Assembly: GCA_030641665.1 (NCBI GenBank)
Contig: DAOWHA010000056.1
Coordinates: forward strand, 1-5,273
Origin: JAGLTA01 sp023142625
GTDB lineage: Bacteria > Patescibacteriota > Patescibacteriia > JAACEG01
Reading direction: 5' to 3'
Length of the DNA stretch: 5,273 bases
A program made the position numbers and the translations under genes. Of this stretch, positions 1 through 5,273 are shown piece after piece. Within the stretch, counting starts at the first letter, position 1. The number at the start of each line of letters is the position of its first letter. The notes below the pieces were generated by a model that was given only the letters and a program-made list of their open reading frames with translations, made no database searches and was not told the origin of the DNA.

Positions 1-2
1 AA

Positions 3-854
3 ATATTCGGAAAAGATAAAATTGGACATATATCTGTCGGAGATATCGTAAGAAATGTGCATAATGACATCTCGGACGAAACAAAAAAATGCGAGTTATT
101 GGATTATCTGAATAAAAATTATCGCGGATACATTTCAATAGAAGAAGCGATAAATAATCTTTTAGGCAGGAGCACGCAATCTCTTCTGCCAACTGAATTT
201 ATTTTAGCTTTAGTAAAAAGAGAGGTTGACAAAATGCCGAAAAAAACTCTTTTTATTGACGGATTTCCGCGAGATTTAGATCAAGTTTCTTATTCTTTAT
301 ATTTTAGAGATTTAATAAACTACAGGGAAGACTCTGATATTTTTATAGCTATAGATATTCCAGAATCTGTAATTGATGAGCGTATGAAATATAGAGTTGT
401 TTGTCCTTTGTGCCATACTCCAAGAAACTTAAAACTTTTCACCACTCAAAAAGTCGGTTACGATGAAGAAAAAAAAGTTTTTTACTTAAAATGCGACAAT
501 CCTGATTGTGACGGAAATAGAATGACAGCAAAAGAGGGAGATAATCTTGGAATTGAATCAATTAGAGATAGAATTGAGTTGGACGATAAATTAATTGAAA
601 AAATATTTTCTCTGCACGGCATACCAAAAATACTTTTAAGAAACTCAATTCCTGTAAAAGATGCCGAGATGTTGGTTGATAATTATGAAATCACTCCTGA
701 ATATATTTATAAATTAGAAGATGGCAATAATGTTAAAACAATGGAAAAATCATGGACAATCAAAAATGATGACGGGGAAGACGCATATAGTTTATTGGCC
801 CCGCCAGTAGTTGTCTCGCTTATAAAACAATTAGCTAATAATTTTTGCAAATAA
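3..854 (+). CDS. Adenylate kinase-family nucleoside monophosphate kinase (5' partial)
   Basis: The protein transfers phosphate from ATP to a nucleoside monophosphate in the cytoplasm; AMP is the likely but unproven substrate. The frame is open from the left edge, so a GTG at 57 is internal and not the start. Residues 10-17 (counting from nucleotide 3) read ISVGDIVR, matching the NMP-binding motif ISTGDxxR with T changed to V, and 84-90 read FIDGFPR, the family signature. The LID has a zinc-finger pattern at Cys134, Cys137, Cys164 and Cys169, followed by an Arg-containing helix (IRDRIELDDKLIEKI). The ATP P-loop must lie upstream of the window. The 283 visible residues already exceed the usual 215 or so. 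There are about 20 extra residues between ISVGD and GFPR compared with E. coli Adk, and a C-terminal extension containing an SLLAPPVVVSLIKQL stretch. It could be a paralogue rather than the housekeeping adk, so no symbol is given. The family assignment is firm; the substrate is not. Confidence 0.85.
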   Translation: MFGKDKIGHISVGDIVRNVHNDISDETKKCELLDYLNKNYRGYISIEEAINNLLGRSTQSLLPTEFILALVKREVDKMPKKTLFIDGFPRDLDQVSYSLYFRDLINYREDSDIFIAIDIPESVIDERMKYRVVCPLCHTPRNLKLFTTQKVGYDEEKKVFYLKCDNPDCDGNRMTAKEGDNLGIESIRDRIELDDKLIEKIFSLHGIPKILLRNSIPVKDAEMLVDNYEITPEYIYKLEDGNNVKTMEKSWTIKNDDGEDAYSLLAPPVVVSLIKQLANNFCK

Positions 855-859
855 AAATT

Positions 860-1279
860 ATGGATGCGACCAAGTTACATATCATAGCCATTACTGGTAT
901 AATAGTAAAAAATAAGCAGGTCTTGATTGTAAAAAGAGACAAAAAAGAGGTTGCATTTCCAAATATGTGGACACTGCCCGGCGGAAAAGTTGAAAGAGGT
1001 GATAGTATTTTGAAAACATTAAAAAAAGAAATTAAAGAAGAAGTAGGACTTGAAATTAATGACGAGATTAATTTTTCAAATGAATATAATTTTATTAGAC
1101 CTGATAATTATAGCGTAGTCGGTTTATCTTTTGTTTGTAAATATAAATCTGGCGAAATTATTTTAGAACAAGGATTAAATAATTATAAGTGGGTAGATAA
1201 AAAAAATTATTTGCAATATAATTTGATTCCAGGTGTAAAAAAAGATTTAAAAATATTTTTCACAAAAGATAAAATCTAA
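860..1279 (+). CDS. Nudix (MutT-type) hydrolase
   Basis: The protein probably hydrolyses a nucleoside diphosphate linked to another group, such as an oxidised dNTP, a nucleotide sugar or ADP-ribose; the substrate cannot be read from sequence. It has 139 residues, normal for a single-domain Nudix enzyme. An N-terminal beta strand (HIIAITGIIVKNKQVLIVKR) leads to MWTLPGG and a Nudix box at residues 42-64. The metal-binding core KEIKEEVGL is present (Glu57, Glu60, Glu61, Gly63). Two box positions are conservative variants: Asp48 where Glu is usual, and Lys56 where Arg is usual. I chose ATG 860, which leaves 5 nt after the kinase stop at 852-854. An in-frame TTG at 845 would overlap the kinase by 10 nt and adds five residues without a clear role. 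No Shine-Dalgarno is visible for either, so translation may be coupled to the kinase gene. The gene is very AT-rich (25% GC by hand count over 1081-1140). Confidence 0.88.
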   Translation: MDATKLHIIAITGIIVKNKQVLIVKRDKKEVAFPNMWTLPGGKVERGDSILKTLKKEIKEEVGLEINDEINFSNEYNFIRPDNYSVVGLSFVCKYKSGEIILEQGLNNYKWVDKKNYLQYNLIPGVKKDLKIFFTKDKI

Positions 1280-1290
1280 AACATAATAAA

Positions 1291-1323
1291 AAAAACAGCG
1301 GGAATAAAAATCCCGCTGTTTTT
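1291..1323. terminator. Bidirectional intrinsic terminator between convergent genes
   Basis: The left arm 1291-1303 pairs perfectly with 1311-1323 (13 bp) around a 7-nt A/T loop. The core is CAGCGGGA/TCCCGCTG and the outer pairs are A-T. On the + strand the stem ends in a T-rich tract (1319-1329), and on the - strand in a run of T's broken by A's (complement of 1283-1295). It lies 11 nt after the Nudix stop and 24 nt after the amrA stop, so it can end both transcripts. Confidence 0.9.
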
Positions 1324-1347
1324 ATTTTTAAATAAATTTATTTTAAT

Positions 1348-1863
1348 TCAACTATGCTTTTCAACTGTAAAGCAATATAATTTAATGTCACCAGCTTGCG
1401 GATTAATTTCTCCTTTCTTGCAGGCGATTTCAATCTGCTGGTCAGCAGAATCAATTCCGTCTAAGTCAGGCAAAAGAAGCCCTGCCCTGCCATCGCCGCA
1501 TTCCGCGATAATTCCGCATTTTTTCGGATTATGTTTCTTAATATCTCCTATTAGCCGCGGCTCGCTTAAAACACTCACTTCATACTTTAAATTCTGCAGT
1601 TCGTCTTCTGTAATTTGATAAAAGCGATAATCGCTTGAACAAGCAGAAACAGCATTGTCAATAATTTCTTGCCCAATATTATCTTTGGCTGGCAGACAAG
1701 TGCCGATGCAGCCGCGAAGCTCGTCTTGATTATGAATTGTCACAAAAATTCCAGCTGTCTTTCTGTAAAATTCGCTCGGCAAATCAGTCGGCAATGCGAT
1801 AATTTTTTTATTTTTTATATATTCTTCCGCCGCCTTTTTAGCCAACTTAACATATTTATCCAT
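1348..1863 (-). CDS. amrA: AMMECR1-domain protein, AmmeMemoRadiSam component AmrA
   Basis: This is a 171-residue AMMECR1-domain protein, close to the full length of the domain. The hallmark LRGCIG is at residues 49-54, after the strand GIFVTIHNQDE. It is followed by a helix with DYRF (compare the family D-x-R-F pattern), then an EVSVLSEP strand and a C-terminal GRAGLLLPDLDGIDSADQQ segment matching the family's GLLLP-type motif. The biochemical role is unresolved. In bacteria and archaea this domain is found with a radical SAM enzyme (AmrS) and a Memo-like protein (AmrB), and here amrS lies 24 nt upstream on the same strand. Start ATG 1861-1863; no Shine-Dalgarno is seen in the AT-rich 24-nt gap, which is consistent with readthrough or coupled translation from amrS. 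It ends in TGA. It is likely the last gene of the lepA-amrS-amrA transcript, ending at the hairpin at 1291-1323. Cytoplasmic; no signal peptide or membrane segment. Confidence 0.9.
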   Translation of the reverse strand: MDKYVKLAKKAAEEYIKNKKIIALPTDLPSEFYRKTAGIFVTIHNQDELRGCIGTCLPAKDNIGQEIIDNAVSACSSDYRFYQITEDELQNLKYEVSVLSEPRLIGDIKKHNPKKCGIIAECGDGRAGLLLPDLDGIDSADQQIEIACKKGEINPQAGDIKLYCFTVEKHS

Positions 1864-1887
1864 ACATAAATTTTTATTTATAGTTTT

Positions 1888-2925
1888 TTATTCAAACACG
1901 CCTTCAATAAAATTGCCGCAATCCGCACATTTTCCGTTTCTCATTTTCACATCTATATTATAAGCGATTCTTTTAATGGTAATTTTTCCGCATTTCGTAC
2001 AATAGGTATTTTCTATCTCTGGATCTAAAATATTTCCGCCATAAACATATTTTAATCCCATGTCCTTGCCTATTTTATAAGCATTTTTAATAACTTCTAA
2101 TGGGGTATCGGGAAGATTCCGCAATTTCCATGAAATCGCGCCGCTAAAAGCGCTGATATGCCACGGAACAAAATCGCCAAGCTTATTTTTGATAAATTCT
2201 GCTATTTGCGACAGCATTTTTTCGTTGTCGGAAAGAGTTGGAATAATAAGAGTTGTTATCTCAAGCCATACACCCTCTTTTATTATCCTTTGGCAATTTT
2301 CTAAAATCGGACGCAAACTCGCGCCGCAATTTAATCTGTAAGATTTGTCGTTAAAAAATTTAATGTCAATATTTATAGCGTCAAGATGCGGAATAATTAA
2401 ATCTAACGCCTGATCTGACATAAATCCGTTTGACACCCAGACATTTTTAAGCCTGTTCTTTTTAGCAATCTTCATTGTTTCAAGCGCGTATTCTAAAAAC
2501 ACCGTCGGCTCCGTATATGTGTAAGCAATGCTCTCACAGCCATTTTGCAAGGCTTTATCAACTATCTGCTGTGGCGAAATATTACACCCCCAATTCAACT
2601 CGCCATATTCTTCAACTTTTCCTTTAAATCCAAACATCTGCGAAATATCGTAATTCTGACAGTTCGGACAGCGAAAATTGCATCCTATTGTCCCAAAAGA
2701 ATAAGCCTTTGTTCCGGGCAAAAAATGAAAAAATGGCTTTTTCTCAATAGGATCAATATTGACAGCGACAGCCTTGCCATAAGTCAACAGATATAATTTT
2801 CCTTTAATATTCTGCCTAATGCCGCAAATTCCAGTCCTGTTATTTTTAATTTTGCAAAAATTTAAACAGGTAAAACATTGCAATATTTCCTCATCAATTT
2901 TTTTATAAAACAAGCATTCTTTCAT
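1888..2925 (-). CDS. amrS: AmmeMemoRadiSam system radical SAM enzyme AmrS
   Basis: This is a complete 345-residue radical SAM protein. The CX3CX2C cluster motif is Cys82-Cys86-Cys89 in GCNFRCPNCQNYDIS, the form typical of the AmrS family, and it should bind a [4Fe-4S] cluster and S-adenosylmethionine. Before it, Cys17, Cys20, Cys24 and Cys34 form a cysteine cluster usual at the N-terminus of these proteins. YTEPT and VSNGFM lie in the TIM-barrel region. At the C-terminus Cys309/Cys312 and Cys333/Cys336 make a zinc-ribbon-like pair, and the protein ends in GNFIEGVFE. The reaction is unknown; older annotations call this family pyruvate formate-lyase activating enzyme-like, but no glycyl-radical partner is visible here. 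ATG 2923-2925 lies 7 nt after the lepA stop, so it is almost certainly co-transcribed and perhaps translationally coupled with lepA. There is no good Shine-Dalgarno (AAAGATAA only). amrA follows after 24 nt. Confidence 0.93.
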   Translation of the reverse strand: MKECLFYKKIDEEILQCFTCLNFCKIKNNRTGICGIRQNIKGKLYLLTYGKAVAVNIDPIEKKPFFHFLPGTKAYSFGTIGCNFRCPNCQNYDISQMFGFKGKVEEYGELNWGCNISPQQIVDKALQNGCESIAYTYTEPTVFLEYALETMKIAKKNRLKNVWVSNGFMSDQALDLIIPHLDAINIDIKFFNDKSYRLNCGASLRPILENCQRIIKEGVWLEITTLIIPTLSDNEKMLSQIAEFIKNKLGDFVPWHISAFSGAISWKLRNLPDTPLEVIKNAYKIGKDMGLKYVYGGNILDPEIENTYCTKCGKITIKRIAYNIDVKMRNGKCADCGNFIEGVFE

Positions 2926-2932
2926 ATTGTTA

Positions 2933-4741
2933 TTATCTTTTTAATACTGAAATAAAAGCTTCTGCGGGAATATCAACCTTGCCCTTGCCTAAAGCCATCA
3001 TTTTTTTCTTTCCCTTTTTCTGTTTTTCTAATAATTTTCGTTTTCGCGTCACATCTCCGCCATACAACTTCGCGGTTACATCTTTTCGCATAGCTGACAA
3101 TCTTTCCGAGGCGATAATTTTCCCGCCTATGCATGCTTGTATCTTTATCATAAACATCTGTTTCGGAATATTCTTTTTTAAAGATTCCACTATTCTTTTT
3201 CCTGCTCTAAACGCCTCGTCTTTATAAACAATTGAAGAAAGGGAGTCTGCTGGCTCTTCGGCGATTAAAATATCAAGCTTCACTACTTCTGTTAATCGGT
3301 ATTCTAAAAATTCATAATTCAAAGAAGCGTACCCAGAAGATACGCCTTTTAATTTATCGTAAAAATCAACCAAAAGGGAGGTGAGTGGCATTTCGTAATG
3401 CAACACAGCCCTATTTTCATCCAAATATTCCGTTGTTTTATAAACCCCGTATTGCTGCTGGGTCAACTGCATTACCGCGCCCAAATAATCTTTCGGCGTG
3501 ACAATGTCAACCTCCATTATCGGCTCTTTGATGTATTCCAATTGCGTTGGGTCTGGCAAGTTCTCAGGATTTCTAACTTCAATCATTTCTCCGTTCCTCT
3601 TTTTCGCTTGATAAGCGACAGATGGAACCGTTATCATTAAATCCAAATTGTATTCTCGCTTTAGCCGCTCCTGAAACACATCTAAATGCAGCATGCCTAG
3701 AAAACCGCAGCGAAAACCATATCCTAGAGCCGGCGAGTGTTCTGGTTCATAAACAAGCGCGGCGTCGCTTAATTTTAATTTTTCAATCGCTTCGCGAAGT
3801 TTGGCGTAATCGCTGCCGTCTTTGCAAAAAATTCCAGAAAATACCATCGGCTTAACCTCTTGATAGCCAGCCAATGGTTTTGCTTCAGAATTTGCCGAAA
3901 CCGTATCGCCTACCCTGCATTCTGAAACATTTTTAAATCCCGCGACTAAATATCCGATTTCTCCAGCAAACAATCTGTCCGACTTTCTCAAATCTGGCTT
4001 GAAATATCCGATATCTATCGCTTCGCCTCTGTTTTTTGTCGCTAATAATTTTACTTTATCCCCTATTTTCAACTCTCCGCTCACAACTCTGACATAAGCG
4101 ATCACGCCTTTATATTCATCAAATACGGAATCAAATATGAGCGCTTTAAAATCTTCGCCTTCGGATTTCGGAAACGGAATTTTATCAATGATTTCTCGCA
4201 AAACTTTTTCCACACCTTCGCCTGTTTTAGCTGAAACAGCTAAAATTTCATCGTCCTTGCAGCCGATTAAATTCGTAATCTCCTTTTTTACTTTTTTAAC
4301 TTGCGCGTTAGGCAGATCTATTTTATTAATGACAGGGATAATAACCAAATCCTGCTCCAGCGCTAAATATAGATTTGCCAATGTCTGCGCTTGTATTCCC
4401 TGCGTAGCGTCAACTAATAAAATCGCGCCTTCAACAGCCGCCAAGCTTCGCGAAACCTCATAAGCGAAATCAACATGCCCGGGCGTATCAATTAAATTCA
4501 AAATATATTCCGATTGACTTTCAACTTTCGACTTTTGACTTTTGACTAATTTGTAATTCATCCTCACGGGCTGCAGTTTGATTGTGATTCCTCTTTCGCG
4601 CTCTAAATCCATCTGGTCAAGCAACTGCTCTTTCATTTTCCTGCTTTCAACCGTTCCCGTGATTTCCAAAAAACGGTCTGCCAGCGTTGACTTGCCGTGA
4701 TCAATATGCGCGATAATGCAAAAATTTCTAATATTCTCCAT
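2933..4741 (-). CDS. lepA: Translation factor GTPase LepA (EF4)
   Basis: This is a ribosome-associated translational GTPase of the EF-G-like class, linked to ribosome assembly or initiation and to back-translocation in vitro. It has 602 residues, the usual length being about 600. GTPase motifs are G1 AHIDHGKST (11-19), G2 RGIT (50-53), G3 DTPGH (85-89), G4 NKID (139-142) and G5 SAK (170-172). Domain 2 and the EF-G-like domains follow (HSPALGYGFRCGFLGMLH is the LepA signature). The LepA-specific C-terminal domain is complete, with GGDVTRKRKLLEKQKKGKKKM and AEAFISVLKR at the end. I chose ATG 4739-4741 because MENIRNFCIIAHIDHGKST is the canonical start and a GAGGT site lies 10 nt upstream; an in-frame TTG at 4783 would add 14 unconserved residues. 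Oddity: residues about 65-78, between G2 and G3, are a K/S/Q/V-rich loop encoded by tandem heptamers, about 8 residues longer than in E. coli LepA. amrS follows after 7 nt. Confidence 0.97.
   Translation of the reverse strand: MENIRNFCIIAHIDHGKSTLADRFLEITGTVESRKMKEQLLDQMDLERERGITIKLQPVRMNYKLVKSQKSKVESQSEYILNLIDTPGHVDFAYEVSRSLAAVEGAILLVDATQGIQAQTLANLYLALEQDLVIIPVINKIDLPNAQVKKVKKEITNLIGCKDDEILAVSAKTGEGVEKVLREIIDKIPFPKSEGEDFKALIFDSVFDEYKGVIAYVRVVSGELKIGDKVKLLATKNRGEAIDIGYFKPDLRKSDRLFAGEIGYLVAGFKNVSECRVGDTVSANSEAKPLAGYQEVKPMVFSGIFCKDGSDYAKLREAIEKLKLSDAALVYEPEHSPALGYGFRCGFLGMLHLDVFQERLKREYNLDLMITVPSVAYQAKKRNGEMIEVRNPENLPDPTQLEYIKEPIMEVDIVTPKDYLGAVMQLTQQQYGVYKTTEYLDENRAVLHYEMPLTSLLVDFYDKLKGVSSGYASLNYEFLEYRLTEVVKLDILIAEEPADSLSSIVYKDEAFRAGKRIVESLKKNIPKQMFMIKIQACIGGKIIASERLSAMRKDVTAKLYGGDVTRKRKLLEKQKKGKKKMMALGKGKVDIPAEAFISVLKR
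4516..4550 (-). repeat. Tandem heptamer array (GACTTTY) inside lepA
   Basis: Five consecutive 7-nt units read, on the + strand, GACTTTC, AACTTTC, GACTTTT, GACTTTT, and a degenerate GACTAAT. On the coding strand these are AAAGTC-type units. Because 7 is not a multiple of 3, each unit is read in a different frame, giving the low-complexity string VKSQKSKVESQ (LepA residues 66-76) without a stop. It sits in the loop just before the strand leading to DTPGH, a place that tolerates length change. Confidence 0.85.
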
Positions 4742-4751
4742 AATTATTTTA

Positions 4752-4756
4752 ACCTC
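4752..4756 (-). promoter_or_regulatory. Shine-Dalgarno site of lepA
   Basis: The mRNA strand reads GAGGT here, 10 nt before ATG 4741. It is the only clear Shine-Dalgarno I see in the window and decides the lepA start in favour of 4741 over the upstream TTG at 4783. Confidence 0.7.
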
Positions 4757-4781
4757 AATTAAACTTATGCTTTCTATATTC

Positions 4782-4830
4782 AACTTTATGGACTTTCGAC
4801 TTTATGGACTTTAGAGACTTTACAGACTTT
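4782..4830 (-). repeat. GACTTT repeat array in the lepA leader
   Basis: On the + strand an AACTTT at 4782 is followed by GACTTT at 4791, 4798, 4807, 4816 and 4825. Spacings are 9, 7, 9, 9 and 9 nt, and the 9-nt units differ in their last three bases (ATG, AGA, ACA). On the transcript it is a run of AAAGTC units starting at the stop codon of the upstream gene and ending about 25 nt before the lepA Shine-Dalgarno. It fills over half of the 88-nt gap between the two genes. It has no inverted arms and so is not a terminator. It shares a 12-mer with the array inside lepA. Confidence 0.82.
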
Positions 4831-5273
4831 TAACTCTTCCTTACAATATTCTCAACCGCCGCCCATTTGCTTTTTACGCCTTTTGGAATTAAAATAACAA
4901 CCTCGTCCCCAGCTTCTCCTTTAAAAAATGTTACAGACGCTGTTAAAAGCTGCCATCGCTGGCTGTCAACCATAGCGTAAAATTGGCTGTCCGCTTCATT
5001 TTTTATCAGCAGCCCAATTAAACGATTGCGTTCAACTGGGCTAATCTGCTTATAAACAAATGTCCCGTCCTGCTTAATAATCAATTTCATTATGTCGCCT
5101 TCCACTAATTGCGATTTTGACGCGTAATTAGACGGCACGCTATAGCGCTTATTATCAGGTCCGATCCTCTCTTTGCCGTCTAACACGCCTTCTATTCGCC
5201 TGGCTCCATCCTCGGCTTCGGGCTGTGTCAATTCTAATTTTTCTTGCAGCGCAGGCTCTATTGTAAAATTTTC
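4830..5273 (-). CDS. Conserved-looking protein of unknown function (5' partial)
   Basis: I do not recognise a functional family with confidence. The frame is open to the right edge, giving 147 visible residues that begin ENFTIEPALQEKLEL; a TTG at 5231 is in frame but is probably internal. Composition and codon pattern look like a real gene. An N-terminal acidic, helix-prone segment is followed by a compact beta-rich part: RRIEGVLDG (25-33), a GPD-x-K-x-Y-x-VPSNYASKS stretch (38-54), LVEGDIMKLII (56-66), DGTFVYKQISPVERNRLIGLL (69-89), and a C-terminal half with FFKGEAGDEVVILIP and WAAVENIV. No signal peptide or membrane segment is seen in the visible part. I have a general impression of similar short proteins in Parcubacteria genomes, sometimes labelled as a ribosomal protein, but cannot verify it. 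The GD-x-V-x-x-x-x-P pattern loosely recalls small beta-barrel domains; this is too weak for a call. The TAA stop (4830-4832) abuts the repeat array in the lepA leader. Confidence 0.75.
   Translation of the reverse strand, partial: ENFTIEPALQEKLELTQPEAEDGARRIEGVLDGKERIGPDNKRYSVPSNYASKSQLVEGDIMKLIIKQDGTFVYKQISPVERNRLIGLLIKNEADSQFYAMVDSQRWQLLTASVTFFKGEAGDEVVILIPKGVKSKWAAVENIVRKS

Noticed and set aside
57..59. GTG start for the kinase gene
   Set aside because: The frame is open upstream to the window edge and encodes HISVGDIVRN, a conserved kinase motif, so the true start is outside the window.
226..254. TTGACA followed by a T/A-rich hexamer as a promoter
   Set aside because: It lies inside the kinase coding sequence, encodes the conserved FIDGFPR region, and has no convincing TATAAT at 17 nt.
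1385..1869. Two + strand open frames opposite amrA, and one at 2545-2796 opposite amrS
   Set aside because: They are complements of conserved genes with clear family motifs on the - strand, and they would run against the amrA-amrS transcript.
1888..2925. Pyruvate formate-lyase activating enzyme
   Set aside because: The N- and C-terminal cysteine clusters and the adjacent AMMECR1 gene fit AmrS, and no glycyl radical enzyme is nearby.
4137..4463. 108-residue open frame on the + strand opposite lepA
   Set aside because: It lies wholly antisense to the conserved GTPase domain of lepA, has no recognisable motif and no ribosome site. Shorter antisense frames at 2979-3227, 3398-3640 and 3622-3855 are rejected for the same reason.
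4742..4783. N-terminal extension of LepA from TTG 4783
   Set aside because: The 14 extra residues do not match the family, and the ATG at 4741 has a Shine-Dalgarno site and gives the canonical LepA start.
4782..4830. CRISPR array
   Set aside because: The repeat core is only 6 nt with 1-3 nt between copies. A CRISPR needs repeats of about 24-37 nt with unique spacers, and there is no cas gene.

Overview
This window comes from a compact, AT-rich bacterial genome. I infer a member of the Candidate Phyla Radiation (Patescibacteria, Parcubacteria-like), with moderate confidence. The reasons are the tight gene packing, the near absence of Shine-Dalgarno sites except before lepA, a divergent zinc-finger nucleoside monophosphate kinase, and a short conserved-looking protein upstream of lepA of a kind I associate with that group. 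Genes end with ordinary stops, one of them TGA, and no internal TGA interrupts any gene, so the standard bacterial code applies rather than the UGA=Gly code.

Layout: two convergent gene blocks meet at one terminator. On the + strand (3-1279) lies the 3' part of an adenylate-kinase-family gene, whose P-loop is off the left edge, followed 5 nt later by a Nudix hydrolase. A 13-bp GC-cored hairpin at 1291-1323 can terminate both strands. On the - strand, read from the right edge leftwards, are a 5'-truncated protein of unknown function (5273-4830), lepA (4741-2933), the radical SAM enzyme AmrS (2925-1888) and the AMMECR1-domain protein AmrA (1863-1348). Gaps within the lepA-amrS-amrA block are 7 and 24 nt, so these three are probably one transcript. 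The gap before lepA is 88 nt. There is no gene-free stretch over 300 nt.

How the genes relate: the left block looks like nucleotide metabolism or clean-up (NMP kinase plus Nudix). The right block joins a translation GTPase (LepA/EF4) to two of the three AmmeMemoRadiSam partners, with the Memo component (AmrB) not in the window.

The most unusual signal is a short repeat, GACTTT on the + strand (AAAGTC on the coding strand). It occurs as a tandem heptamer array inside lepA (4516-4550), where it encodes an apparent extra K/S/Q/V-rich loop in the GTPase domain. It occurs again as a looser 9/7-nt array in the lepA leader (4782-4830). The two arrays share an identical 12-mer, which suggests a spreading or slippage-prone microrepeat that has invaded both a leader and a conserved coding region.
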